From Bythopirellula sp041737835 (lineage in GTDB: Bacteria; Planctomycetota; Planctomycetia; Pirellulales; Lacipirellulaceae), in the NCBI GenBank assembly GCA_041737835.1, contig JBGSQY010000050.1: a stretch of 64,000 nt of DNA; one strand, written 5' to 3'. The position numbers were made by a program, and so were the translations under genes. Shown here piece after piece: positions 7,461 to 15,645 of this stretch (within the stretch, counting starts at the first letter, position 1; each line of letters begins with the position of its first letter). Under the pieces are notes generated by a model. The model worked only from the letters and a program-made list of their open reading frames with translations, made no database searches and was not told the DNA's origin.

Positions 7461-8256
7461 ATCGACGTGTGGCAAATGCAACAATCGCCAGACCGAAGAG
7501 TGCGATGGCACTTGGCTCGGGAACTTGCCCACCCATTGCCGAGGCGGCAATCGTAACGCCATCGAGTTCAAAATTGGCGTTGGCCGCGGTATCAGCCACG
7601 CTGAAGCGGATATAACCCACCTTCGAGAGCGACGTGCCAGAAATATCGAGCCAAGTTCCCCCCCCCGAACCACTCAGCAATTCAAGAATGTCGGGATTGC
7701 CGGGATCGGACAGCCGTAAGCCGTTGAAATCGCTCAACGCACCGGTAAAAGGTTGCTGGAAGCTCGAGGGGTTCGTGCCAGCCAAGTCGTTGTAACCTTG
7801 CGTCGGGATATCGAACGTAACCACGCCCAGGCTTTCCCAGCTGATGCCGTCGGCGCTGACTTCAACCTCGGCATCGTCGATGCCAAAGGCGAACAGCGGA
7901 TTGCCGGCTTGGTTGTTGGGATAATCTTCGTCGGCGATCCCCACGTTGGTGAAGACGCCAATCTCGGGACCAGCACCAGGAATCGCAAAGTGCGAGAGCC
8001 GCAACGTGAGATGACCGGTCTCGCCGATGGAAATGAGCTCATCGGCGCCATAAGCCGGATTAAATGCGGTGACATCACCTGGGAAAATTCCTTCGCCCGT
8101 ATAGCGTTCCGGCGAGCCGAGTGCTGTGCTGGGATCGCTGTATCCCCCCGCCGGGTTCGTGCCGGGATCGTACGAGATGACTTGGTTCGCAAATTGCGCG
8201 TAAGTCGATTGTGTGCCAAGGAGTGCCGCGAGGCACAAACCTAAATTCCATTTCAT
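7456..8256 (-). CDS. Exported PEP-CTERM protein, last gene of the cobalamin-riboswitch operon
   Basis: 266 residues: N-terminal signal peptide (MKWNLGLCLAALLGTQSTYAQ), a beta-rich, Gly/Asp-rich body (SYDPGTNPAGGYSDP, ALGSPERYTG, FNPAYGADELISIGE, LTLRLSHFAI) and a C-terminal VPEPSAIALFGLAIVAFATRRC. The last is a PEP-CTERM sorting signal: motif, hydrophobic helix, basic end. Such proteins are processed by exosortase and displayed in the envelope or matrix. The body has no catalytic motif I recognise and looks like a beta-sandwich binding domain. The ATG overlaps the upstream stop as ATGA (8253-8256), with a GGAG Shine-Dalgarno nearby, so translation is coupled. The riboswitch context suggests a role in corrinoid acquisition, which is inference. 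Confidence 0.8.
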   Translation of the reverse strand: MKWNLGLCLAALLGTQSTYAQFANQVISYDPGTNPAGGYSDPSTALGSPERYTGEGIFPGDVTAFNPAYGADELISIGETGHLTLRLSHFAIPGAGPEIGVFTNVGIADEDYPNNQAGNPLFAFGIDDAEVEVSADGISWESLGVVTFDIPTQGYNDLAGTNPSSFQQPFTGALSDFNGLRLSDPGNPDILELLSGSGGGTWLDISGTSLSKVGYIRFSVADTAANANFELDGVTIAASAMGGQVPEPSAIALFGLAIVAFATRRC

Positions 8257-9164
8257 GAGACAATTCTCCGATCGTGATGCAAAAGTCGTGGAAGCATGAA
8301 CATAAACGAAAACAGCAACAGGCCTGTTGATGGTTCTGGAAGGACGGAAACTAAGGGGGAAGGGGGAGGGGGGAAGGCGGACGGTGATTCGACGCCGTAG
8401 CTTGTTTGCCAGTGTGCGAGATCATCGGCACTCAAGGGAGCAGGGGATTCGCCGCGTTGCCAGGCGAGAAAGTCGCGGCCGTCGATGTCACCATCGCCAT
8501 CGAAATCGGCATCGACTTCGGCGGCAAGTGGATTGCGTGCGAAGGCTTGGTTGCTGAAGCTGGGCGAGAACGCCAAGCTATGCCAACTTTGGTTCAACAC
8601 GTCGCGGGAAGAAATGCCAGATCCCGAACGTGCCCAAGTGCCGCCGTCGTAGGGATTGCCCGTGGCGACGCCGTACTGCCAAAAGCCGGTGATGAACCAA
8701 CCCTCGGCATACCAATCGCCGGGATCGACCGATTCCGCTCCGTCGGTGGGTCCCGAGGTCGCAAAGCCTTGTTCATCGAAAAACGTGTCGTCGGTGATCG
8801 CAAACTGGCCGTCTTCGTTAGCATCGTAACCCATGCCCACAACGCCGGTGCCGAAGCCACCGATGCTGCCAATCTTCGCGAACAGGCGATTGTCGGCTGC
8901 GATGATCGCCGTGATCATGTTGACCGCTTTGATGTTGCCATCCCAGCGGAAGCCCCAAACAAGCGAATTGTCGGTCGTGGCATCACCCTGCCAGTCGAGG
9001 GCCAGAGCCGCTTGATTCGCGCCGCTGCCGACCCAGAAATCGATGTCGTCGAAATTAACAACCGCATCTGCCATCGCGTTGGCATTTGCCACGCACAAAA
9101 GCGCGATCATAAAAAATGCCGTTAGCCGGCAGCGTCCCGCTGCCGTGTGCGATTGATAAATCAC
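8253..9164 (-). CDS. Exported PEP-CTERM protein with dockerin-like EF hands, middle gene of the operon
   Basis: 303 residues from a GTG whose GTGA overlaps the previous stop, with GGAGG upstream. The order is signal peptide to about ANANAMA (residue 32); a soluble domain starting FDDIDFWVGSGANQAALALDW and including LVWGFRWDG and ADNRLFAKIG; a dockerin-type calcium repeat (DADFDGDGDIDGRDFLAWQ, 218-236); a Pro-rich linker; and a PEP-CTERM signal (LPEPSTGLLLF to LLHHDRR). The first ten or so codons are encoded by half a TAGCCGG repeat, giving the odd HTAAGRCRLT; an internal ATG at 9110 would also leave a usable signal peptide. The GSGANQAALxxDW type of domain recurs in PEP-CTERM proteins of several phyla. 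Ligand unknown; cobalamin is inferred from the operon's riboswitch. Confidence 0.8.
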   Translation of the reverse strand: MIYQSHTAAGRCRLTAFFMIALLCVANANAMADAVVNFDDIDFWVGSGANQAALALDWQGDATTDNSLVWGFRWDGNIKAVNMITAIIAADNRLFAKIGSIGGFGTGVVGMGYDANEDGQFAITDDTFFDEQGFATSGPTDGAESVDPGDWYAEGWFITGFWQYGVATGNPYDGGTWARSGSGISSRDVLNQSWHSLAFSPSFSNQAFARNPLAAEVDADFDGDGDIDGRDFLAWQRGESPAPLSADDLAHWQTSYGVESPSAFPPPPSPLVSVLPEPSTGLLLFSFMFMLPRLLHHDRRIVS

Positions 9165-10072
9165 AGCGCTTCGCCTCCACTGCGAGTCAGCAGCGCATTG
9201 AGCATGGCTTGTTCAACCTCGTCATGGAGGAATGAAACATGTCCATCGCAAAAGGTGACCGACGCGCCGCCGGGATGGGGGCTACCGATTTCGTTGTCGA
9301 GGCTCGGATGATTGATGGGGTTGGATTGTTCCTGAGCAAAGATGTTATGTCCGTTCGCCCATTCCATGCTTGTGGTCGCGATATCTCCACTAGGCGTTGA
9401 AAGTTTTGATTCGCGTCTGAGGAACGCCTCGCCAATCATAGCCGTGTGGGCCGAGCCATCGGTCATTTGCTTGAAAGTGACGGGTTCGTTAAAGAGCATG
9501 ACTCCCAGCGACTGGTCATTAATATGTTGAGTCGAGGGATTCTCAGCCTCCGGATCTTCATAGACATCGCGCCCATCACCTTCGACGCCGTACAATCCCG
9601 CGTAGTCGGTAAAGCCTTGCCCCCGCCACAAAGTTGCCGTACTGTAAAACTGTTCGCTTGGTGTGCTGGGACATAGGAAGAGAGGAATCGTAATCGTGGT
9701 GAGATCACGATTGGGCGATTGGTAGGCAGGCAGATCGATATCGTATTGATCCCATAGCGATTGATACTCGATGAACGGAAGCAACTGGACGTTCCAGGAG
9801 ACAAGTTGCTTGCCCGAGCCACCCGGCAGCATGTTGTTGCCAATACAGCCGATGGGGAGTTCCCCACGTTGTTGCTCGAAATTGAGCGTCGCCGTGCCAT
9901 TCTCGCGCAAGTGGCTTTGGCATTGCGTGCGGCGCGCGGCTTCCCGAGCGGCTTGGATAGCTGGCAGCAAAAGCCCCACGAGCACGCCGATGATGGCGAT
10001 CACCACCAAGAGTTCCACGAGAGTGAAACCACGCAACTTAAACGGACTAGGATGTGCTCGAACGCCAAACAT
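9161..10072 (-). CDS. DUF1559 pseudopilin-like protein, first gene of the cobalamin-riboswitch operon
   Basis: 303 residues. The N-terminus is a classic type IV prepilin/pseudopilin: basic leader to G15, then FTLVELLVVIAIIGVLVGLLLPAIQAAREAARR, cut by prepilin peptidase before F16. The C-terminus has the planctomycete H-X9-DG signature (SPHPGGASVTFCDGHVSFL). DUF1559 paralogues are numerous in planctomycetes and probably form envelope or secretion structures; individual roles are mostly unknown. It is the first gene after the riboswitch and overlaps the next gene by 4 bp. A dedicated pseudopilin in a B12-controlled operon suggests that it assembles or presents the two PEP-CTERM partners. Confidence 0.9.
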   Translation of the reverse strand: MFGVRAHPSPFKLRGFTLVELLVVIAIIGVLVGLLLPAIQAAREAARRTQCQSHLRENGTATLNFEQQRGELPIGCIGNNMLPGGSGKQLVSWNVQLLPFIEYQSLWDQYDIDLPAYQSPNRDLTTITIPLFLCPSTPSEQFYSTATLWRGQGFTDYAGLYGVEGDGRDVYEDPEAENPSTQHINDQSLGVMLFNEPVTFKQMTDGSAHTAMIGEAFLRRESKLSTPSGDIATTSMEWANGHNIFAQEQSNPINHPSLDNEIGSPHPGGASVTFCDGHVSFLHDEVEQAMLNALLTRSGGEAL

Positions 10073-10235
10073 GAACGACTTTCTGGTGTTCGCATATTTT
10101 TGCCGGGACCTTCAGCGCAGCAATGCGCCTCAGAATCAAATTCAGACCGACAAAGAAACGCGAACTCGCAGAGTTTCCTCAATTACGCGGCCGGCGTCCC
10201 TCGCGCCCATGCTACATGTAGCTAGCCACATACAA

Positions 10236-10442
10236 CGCATTGGTAGGTCTTCTGACTCCCAAGCTCAAGCGAACCGGGCCTTCTCACCGCAAGCAAGCTG
10301 ACGGCAATGGCTCTTAGAATTAGTTCGCTTGATCGGCTCGGTCACAGCGGCGGGGCCGTCCCGGACTGAGATTCCCGAAGAATCTGGCACCGGAGTTCCC
10401 TGTTGTGTCGGCGTAAAGAGTTTTTACCAACCGACCACCAAC
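10236..10442 (-). promoter_or_regulatory. Cobalamin riboswitch
   Basis: Read on the minus strand, the segment contains, in order, a P1 5' strand (CGGTTGGT); AGGGAACTCCGGTGCCAGA; AGTCCGGGACGGCCCCGCCG (10367-10348); CTGTGACCGAG; AGCCATTGCCG; a GTGAGAAGG block; and the B12-box end GGGAGTCAGAAGACCTACC (10259-10242), which closes P1. Order and spacing match the AdoCbl-type cobalamin riboswitch. It lies 164 bp upstream of the DUF1559 gene and directly downstream of a good promoter. High corrinoid should turn the operon down. I could not identify the expression platform (terminator or RBS sequestration) with certainty. Confidence 0.93.
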
Positions 10443-10463
10443 GCACGATCAAATACAGACCGA

Positions 10464-10492
10464 AGTGTAATGCGTGAGCAGCGGAGTGTCAA
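10464..10492 (-). promoter_or_regulatory. Sigma-70 promoter of the riboswitch operon
   Basis: On the minus strand: consensus -35 TTGACA (10492-10487), 17-bp spacer, -10 TACACT (10469-10464). Predicted transcription start is near 10457, about 15 bp before the riboswitch P1 stem. Confidence 0.75.
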
Positions 10493-10510
10493 ACATACAT
10501 AAATTAGCAG

Positions 10511-11680
10511 TTATTTTGCCTTATTCAGCAACCCAATCGCCTGTTCGCAATCAATCGCATGATCGGGGCGAGGGTATTCCGCGGTGAAGACTCGCAAGTC
10601 ATCTTCGGGCAAGACTTTCACAAAACTTTCGTCGATTTCGCCGGCGGAATTTTCGAGGGCTTTCAAATTCAGGTCTAAATGTTTCGCTAAAAAGCGAGAC
10701 GCGGCGGCGCGTTTCGAGGGCCCATAGTCGTGGCCTTCGCTTGGGAAATGGGCATTCTCGATTTTGTCGTCTGCGTTAAAGAAAGAATAAATTCGCTTGA
10801 TATGGGGGTACTCGACTTCGGGTGTGTTGAGAGTCCAATCGCCGCCGTCGGAGATGAGCATCATCGGCTTGGGTGCCACGAGCGCGGCAATCTCGACATT
10901 GTTGGTTTCATAATCTTTTGTTTTGTGAATCGGCATCGCGCTTTCGCATTCGCAACCGCCGAAGAAGTGAGCCGATACCTGTACTACGGGGATGGACAGA
11001 TCAATGCGGTCGTCAATCGCGGCGAGCAAGAATGTTTGCGTCCCACCACCCGATTCACCGGTGACTGCGAGACGGTCTTCGTCGATAAAACCGAGCGATT
11101 CCAGAAAATCGAGAGCACGGATGCTGTTATAAGTTTGCAGACGCTGCACTTGATAGCGGCGATGCTCGCACTGAGTCGACTCGCCGTAGCCGATCATGTC
11201 GTAACAAAAGGCCGCGGCCCCCATGAGTGCTTGAGCCGCGCAACGCTTTTGCATGTATTCCTGCATGCGGCCGTTGCCGAGATGACCGTGGGGATTCAAG
11301 ATGCCGGGGATTTTGCCGGTGAACTCAGCGGGGAGATAAAGGTTCCCCGTCACCCAAAAGCCAGGCAAGCTTTCAAATGCCACGTTTTCGACGGTGTAGC
11401 CATCCATCTCGCGTTTGTCGCGACGGATGACTTTGAGATCGCACGGCTTCGGCAACTTTTCGAGTTGTATTCCGCGCCGCAGTCCCGTGCGAAGCAAATC
11501 GGCGCGCTGCTGCCAGCTCGCACGATCGTTGTAGAGCGAGGCCTTTTCAGCGAGTTTTTCCCGGCCTTCGGCTTCGGTGTAGGCGGGTCCCTGGAGGAGG
11601 GTGATTTCTTGGGCGTGAGATGAGAAACTCGACGCTACTAACAGCACAACAAGAAGTCTAGATATCTGAACAGAGTTCAT
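10511..11680 (-). CDS. Secreted alpha/beta hydrolase, acetyl-esterase-like
   Basis: 389 residues with an N-terminal signal peptide (RLLVVLLVASSFSSHA). The core has an alpha/beta-hydrolase fold: LPGFWVTGNLYLPAEF and GILNPHGHLGNG (oxyanion region), a nucleophile elbow in AVTGESGGGTQTF (G-x-S-x-G), D-G-G-D-W after PKPMMLIS (acid candidate), and a late His in SEGHDYGPSKRAAA. It resembles the large planctomycete family of exported acetylxylan-esterase or dienelactone-hydrolase-like proteins that remove esters from plant or algal polysaccharides. The substrate cannot be specified. It is upstream of, but not in, the riboswitch operon, because the operon promoter lies 3' of its stop codon. Confidence 0.8.
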   Translation of the reverse strand: MNSVQISRLLVVLLVASSFSSHAQEITLLQGPAYTEAEGREKLAEKASLYNDRASWQQRADLLRTGLRRGIQLEKLPKPCDLKVIRRDKREMDGYTVENVAFESLPGFWVTGNLYLPAEFTGKIPGILNPHGHLGNGRMQEYMQKRCAAQALMGAAAFCYDMIGYGESTQCEHRRYQVQRLQTYNSIRALDFLESLGFIDEDRLAVTGESGGGTQTFLLAAIDDRIDLSIPVVQVSAHFFGGCECESAMPIHKTKDYETNNVEIAALVAPKPMMLISDGGDWTLNTPEVEYPHIKRIYSFFNADDKIENAHFPSEGHDYGPSKRAAASRFLAKHLDLNLKALENSAGEIDESFVKVLPEDDLRVFTAEYPRPDHAIDCEQAIGLLNKAK

Positions 11681-11717
11681 CGTGATCTACTCAAAGAAAA
11701 GATAGACTTCATAGTTT

Positions 11718-11954
11718 CTAAGACTCATTCAAGCGTTTTTCAAATTCAGAAGGAGAAATCTTTATGTCCCTTAAGATACTGCGCAAGGTACCAATTTTAA
11801 GATCCTTGCCCGCATGCACTGGCACTGATGTACGTAAATCTTCTTTTTGCAAAAAGTGATGGCTACCGCGCACACGAACGACTTCAAAACCCTCGCGTTC
11901 AAGGAACTTTATCATTTCCTTGCCAGCAATTCGCGGTAGCTTAGCCACCTGCAA
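11718..11954 (-). CDS. hicA: HicA family mRNA-interferase toxin
   Basis: 78 residues, typical HicA length, with a dsRBD-like fold: LPRIAGKEMIKFLEREGFEVVRVRGSHH, then VPVHAGKDLKIGTLRSILRDI. The histidine in G-S-H (about residue 32) is the RNase catalytic residue of the family. HicA cleaves mRNA and is blocked by HicB. The gene overlaps hicB by 14 bp, antitoxin first, which supports co-translation. Confidence 0.92.
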   Translation of the reverse strand: MQVAKLPRIAGKEMIKFLEREGFEVVRVRGSHHFLQKEDLRTSVPVHAGKDLKIGTLRSILRDIKISPSEFEKRLNES

Positions 11955-12174
11955 GCTCCGCCAATTCGAGGTCGATCGTCCGTAGAGAGGGTTGCGTGAT
12001 GCGACTCAGCGCGTCTTCCAAACCATAAGTTTCTACATAGCCGGCAAGTGCCTCTTTCAGATCAGCAATTGCCTCGTCCTCTGTTTCTCCCTCCCCGTAA
12101 GCTGGGATGTCCGGTAAACGAGCGGTAAAGCCGCCTTGGTCTGGATCAGGGATGAGTTCTATCGTTACAGACAT
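11941..12174 (-). CDS. hicB: HicB family antitoxin
   Basis: 77 residues from ATG at 12174, with AGGAG just upstream (12186-12182). The longer upstream frame would read through the rpoD terminator and is rejected. The sequence follows the HicB partial RNase-H-like fold: IELIPDPDQGGFTARLPDIPAYGEGETEDEAIADLKEALAGY. There is no obvious C-terminal DNA-binding domain beyond a short tail (SLRTIDLELAEL), so autoregulation may be weak. It neutralises HicA, encoded immediately downstream. Confidence 0.9.
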   Translation of the reverse strand: MSVTIELIPDPDQGGFTARLPDIPAYGEGETEDEAIADLKEALAGYVETYGLEDALSRITQPSLRTIDLELAELAGG

Positions 12175-12204
12175 GAAAAGGCTCCTGATAGTTCGTGGTT
12201 CTCG

Positions 12205-12210
12205 ATTATA
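12205..12210 (-). promoter_or_regulatory. Probable -10 box for hicBA
   Basis: Perfect TATAAT on the minus strand, 31 bp upstream of the hicB ATG and immediately 3' of the rpoD terminator. No good -35 lies 17 bp upstream (TGCGAA), so the promoter may be weak or activator-dependent. Confidence 0.45.
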
Positions 12211-12238
12211 CTCGGATCGTGAGCATTTTCGCACCAAC

Positions 12239-12271
12239 AAAAAACCCCGCGAAGTGAAACACCTCGCGGGG
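12239..12271 (-). terminator. Intrinsic terminator of rpoD
   Basis: On the minus strand, CCCCGCGAGGTG-TTT-CACTTCGCGGGG forms a 12-bp stem with one G-U-type mismatch, followed by TTTTTT. It lies 28 bp after the sigma factor stop codon and separates it from hicBA. Confidence 0.92.
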
Positions 12272-12298
12272 TCGTTAGTTTTTAAGATCCGAGCGTTG

Positions 12299-13876
12299 TT
12301 AGTCCAAGAAGCCCGACAGTTCGGCACTGCGGCTCGGTTGCTGCAGTTTGCGAACGGCCTTGGCTTCGATCTGGCGGATACGCTCGCGGGTCACTTTGAA
12401 GATGTGGCCCACTTCTTCGAGCGTATAGCTGTAACCGTCGCCCAAGCCATAACGCAGCTTGATGATTTCGCGTTCGCGATAGCTGAGCGTCTTGAGCACC
12501 TTGGAAATCCGAGTACGCAACATCTCTTGAGCGGCACCGATGGCGGGGCTTTCGGCACCCGAATCGGGTAGCAAATCGCCAAAGTGGCTGTCTTCGCTGT
12601 TGCCGACGGGGCGGTCCAAGCTGATCGGATAACGGCTCATAGCCAACACGCGGCGGGCTTCGTCGACGGTGCATTCGGCGGCACGAGCGGTTTCTTCAAT
12701 CGTCGGTTCGCGTCCCAGGCGTTGCAGCAAAGCTCGCGAAACGTTCCGCACGCGGCTCATGGTTTCGACCATGTGAACCGGAATGCGAATCGTGCGGCTT
12801 TGGTCGGCGACGGCCCGGGTGATCGCCTGACGAATCCACCAAGTGGCGTAGGTACAAAACTTAAAGCCACGGCGATATTCAAACTTGTCGACGGCACGCA
12901 TCAAGCCGGCGTTGCCTTCTTGGATCAAATCCAAAAAGCTCAAGCCGCGGTTGCGATACTTTTTGGCAATCGACACGACCAAACGTAAGTTGCCTTCGGA
13001 CAAGCCGCGTTTGGCTTGCTGATACTTGGAAAACACGTCCCGCAAAAAGAGGACGCGGTTACGAAGGCTCGTGGGTGTTTCTTGAGTCATCCGCAAGATG
13101 TTGCGATACTCAACCATCAAAGGCTTCCGCTCGGACATCGGGCGGCGGTCCTTCTTCATTTGGTCGAGTTGCTTCTTGAGATCATCCACGCGGCGGCTGA
13201 ACTCTTCGAGCGGAGCAATCATCGCTTCGATTCGCTGAGTCCGCAGACCCAACTCTTCGATCAGCATGACGGCCCGACGACGACGGCCCGCGAGGCGAAC
13301 CCAAGCGGCTTTGCGAGCAGCGGGCTTGGCGCTTTTGCTGGTCGCCGTGCGATAGTCTTCCTCGTTGCGCTGGAGCAAGATTTCGAGCGTGCGCAAATTG
13401 TGAGGCAATCGGCCGAGAATTTGTTCTTTCTCCAAACGGTCGGTCACCGACACCTGCACCGTGCGATCGAATGGTAGTTCACCACGATGTACGCGGTTGA
13501 GCACCTTGTAGGCCACGCGAATCACATAGTCGCAGGCCAACAACCGGCGCCGGAAGGCCGTGCGAGTGTGCTCAATGCGGCGGGCCAAGTTGATTTCTTG
13601 CTGGCGGGTGAGCAGCGGAATCTCGCCCATCTGCGTCAGATACATCCGCACGGGATCGTCCGACCAGGATTCGAGATCGACAGTTTCATCGCCAAACTCG
13701 CTGTCCTCTTCGCCGTCAGCCTCTTTAACGTCGGTATCCAGCCCGAGCGACAAATCGTCATCGACGTCAACGTCGACGACATCGTCGATACTCTTGGTAT
13801 CGAATTCCTTCTCCACGTCGGCGACGTTCGATTCATCATCCAATTCGTGATCCAATATCGCGTCGTACAAAGTCAA
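12299..13876 (-). CDS. rpoD: Primary RNA polymerase sigma factor (sigma-70, RpoD)
   Basis: 525 residues. A very acidic N-terminus (DVDVDDDLSLGLDTD...) precedes region 1.2 (DPVRMYLTQMGEIPLLT), a non-conserved insert rich in Arg/Lys helices (about 150-280), region 2 (NLRLVVSIAKKYRNRGL, FLDLIQEGNAGLMRAV, FKFCTYATWWIRQAI), region 3 (RIPVHMVETMSRV) and region 4 (LSYREREIIKLRYGL, TLEEVGHIFKVTRERIRQIEAKA). The region 2.4 and 4.2 residues fit recognition of TATAAT and TTGACA, the type of promoter seen at 10464-10492. The family primary sigma recruits core polymerase to housekeeping promoters. It is monocistronic: strong terminator downstream and a long gene-free leader upstream. Confidence 0.97.
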   Translation of the reverse strand: MTLYDAILDHELDDESNVADVEKEFDTKSIDDVVDVDVDDDLSLGLDTDVKEADGEEDSEFGDETVDLESWSDDPVRMYLTQMGEIPLLTRQQEINLARRIEHTRTAFRRRLLACDYVIRVAYKVLNRVHRGELPFDRTVQVSVTDRLEKEQILGRLPHNLRTLEILLQRNEEDYRTATSKSAKPAARKAAWVRLAGRRRRAVMLIEELGLRTQRIEAMIAPLEEFSRRVDDLKKQLDQMKKDRRPMSERKPLMVEYRNILRMTQETPTSLRNRVLFLRDVFSKYQQAKRGLSEGNLRLVVSIAKKYRNRGLSFLDLIQEGNAGLMRAVDKFEYRRGFKFCTYATWWIRQAITRAVADQSRTIRIPVHMVETMSRVRNVSRALLQRLGREPTIEETARAAECTVDEARRVLAMSRYPISLDRPVGNSEDSHFGDLLPDSGAESPAIGAAQEMLRTRISKVLKTLSYREREIIKLRYGLGDGYSYTLEEVGHIFKVTRERIRQIEAKAVRKLQQPSRSAELSGFLD

Positions 13877-14998
13877 TACTCCTCAACTACGGGAAGTCAG
13901 CAAGTGGTTTATGAACGGTTCGTGCTGGGATGAGCGATTGTGGCCAGGACCCAAGCCGGCCTTGTGGCCAGAACCCAAGCGGGTCGTGCGATCAACATCC
14001 GACGAGTTGCCAGGAAAGGGATAACGATGTCAAGCAACGGAAATGCAAGCAAAGCTCGCAACGCGTCGCGCAGGTGCATCGAACATTTGGCAAATCGAAC
14101 CAGGAGAGTGAACGCGGCGATCAAACTATTCCCCTAAAAACACAAACCTTAAGAAAGTCATTTGAAAAGATTGGGTCTGTCATCAATTAAGACAACTAAT
14201 TCTAACACCAATCGTTTCAAGGGCTTTCGTCTTACTCAATTTGGAAAAAAATTACGTTTACACGAGTCACACTGGACAAGTTTCCGCGCGACGAGCGCGA
14301 ATCAAATTACCCAATGCGAACAATCTCAATCGTTAGGAAGCTTGCTCGCAGAATGTGTCGGCAGACTTCACGCGATCGGCACGGCCTATCAGCCTCGTGA
14401 GACTTCCCCCAACTTGGGTGTCTCGTGCTCGATCCTCAAAGTCAGCCCACATGCCCCTATGAGCGCGCTTGAATTTCAAATCACTGCTTTCTGAAATGGT
14501 CCTTCCTGGAAATGACGGTTTCCCAATCATGGCAAACCCACCATCAACCGAAGTACCGATCATTACCTCGGAACAAGTAACCGCACGCAACTTGTTCCGG
14601 AACCGTTCTCAGACCCTAGTCTCAATCAACCCGGCCAGCAGATATGCCCTTAGGCAATAAGGTCACTTGGCAGCTTTGGTTACACCACAATGAGAGTGTG
14701 AACCTGGAGGGGAGATGCCGAAGTAAGCGACTTATTTTGCGTGCGTCTGGCTCTTTGGGGAGTTACTTGAGGGGAGGGGGGAGAACCTATCGTTTTCAAC
14801 CTTATAATTTTATCTGGGGACGAGCGGCGGTCCAGTGTTTTTTTGAAGAAAAACTTGACAAGCGATGAAAGTTGTCTTTTTCCTCGCCTTGAGTATGACG
14901 AGCGAGCCACAGTTTGTTGACTCGAATCTCGCAAATTCTATTTCAAGCTCATTACCAAATTAGTTGCCAGATAAGCACTTGCGCCCAATATGAGCGAG
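13877..14998. other. 1.1-kb gene-free region upstream of rpoD
   Basis: No frame here has convincing protein character; the short ORFs lack family motifs. It holds two tandem 24-bp copies (13938-13961 and 13962-13985, 21 of 24 identical, starting TTGTGGCCAG) and drifts to lower GC toward 14200-14250 and 14790-14900. A TATAAT occurs on the plus strand near 14803 without a good -35. It must contain the rpoD promoter and the 3' end of the adhesin-like gene. I saw no tRNA or known ncRNA in it. Confidence 0.6.
13938..13985. repeat. Two tandem 24-bp repeats in the rpoD leader
   Basis: Units 13938-13961 and 13962-13985 both begin TTGTGGCCAG and contain ACCCAAGC, differing at three positions. They lie 62-109 bp upstream of the rpoD ATG on the opposite strand sense, so they would be transcribed in the leader. 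Confidence 0.75.
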
Positions 14999-15645
14999 TC
15001 AGTTCTTATTCCTAGACCGGCAGAGTGCTGGCAACAATCCACTTCCGATCAGCACCAATAATAATGCGGACGGCTCGGGAACCACGCCTAAAATGATTCG
15101 GTCAGGTCGATAAGTGATCGGCAGCGTGACATCACCCACGGTCACTGAACTCACAGCATTTGCAAACCTGCCGGTAATCGACTTGGCCTTGAGTATCACA
15201 AAGGATCGAGAGGTGTTTGGCACATAATTGTCCAGTAATGAAAGTTCCAATAAACCACCGTCTATGGTTACATCCCCGATCACATGTAAGAAATCATGTT
15301 TCGAGCCTGCTTCTGTGCCGCCAAGCTCGATGTCGAGTAGGCCGTTGTCTGCAAATGTTACGCTTCCCTCGATGGTCAGATTTCCGGGCGACGTTCCTGG
15401 AGAGATGGCTGCCTCGTTAGCAACAGTGAAATCGCCCACTAGAGTGCCATTGCCGCTCATGACGGTCGTCGCTCCATTGATCTCCATGGGATGGCTTCCG
15501 CCGTTGAACAGAACCTCCAGTCGTTTTCCAGCCTCCGCCAGGATCTCTGCGCCATCAAGAGCCAACAGATGAGACGAACCGACGAAATTGACAGATGCGT
15601 GCGTTGAGCGCGCGAATTGCGCCAGAAATCGATAATGACGACGTT
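14999..15645 (-). CDS. C-terminal, PEP-CTERM-bearing part of the frameshifted adhesin-like gene
   Basis: This frame is open from about 15645 and reads FLAQFARSTHASVNFVGSS, then LLALDGAEILAEAGKRLEVLF, a short beta-strand-repeat region (GNGTLVGDFTVANEAAISPG, SPGNLTIEGSVTF, DIELGG) and a C-terminal VVPEPSALLLVLIGSGLLPALCRSRNKN. The last is a PEP-CTERM signal with hydrophobic helix and basic tail. It has no signal peptide and no Shine-Dalgarno; a TTG at 15565 is the only start-like codon near the overlap. The long frame upstream (15555-19562) lacks an end signal, so the two are best read as one gene broken by a one-base shift between 15570 and 15645. Confidence 0.8.

Noticed and set aside
13930..14494. 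Plus-strand ORFs of 86 and 110 residues in the rpoD leader
   Set aside because: No RBS, no homology-like pattern, low complexity repeats; kept as gene-free region.
14790..14870. Plus-strand promoter (TATAAT near 14803, TTGACA near 14858)
   Set aside because: The two elements are in the wrong order and spacing, and no plus-strand gene follows.
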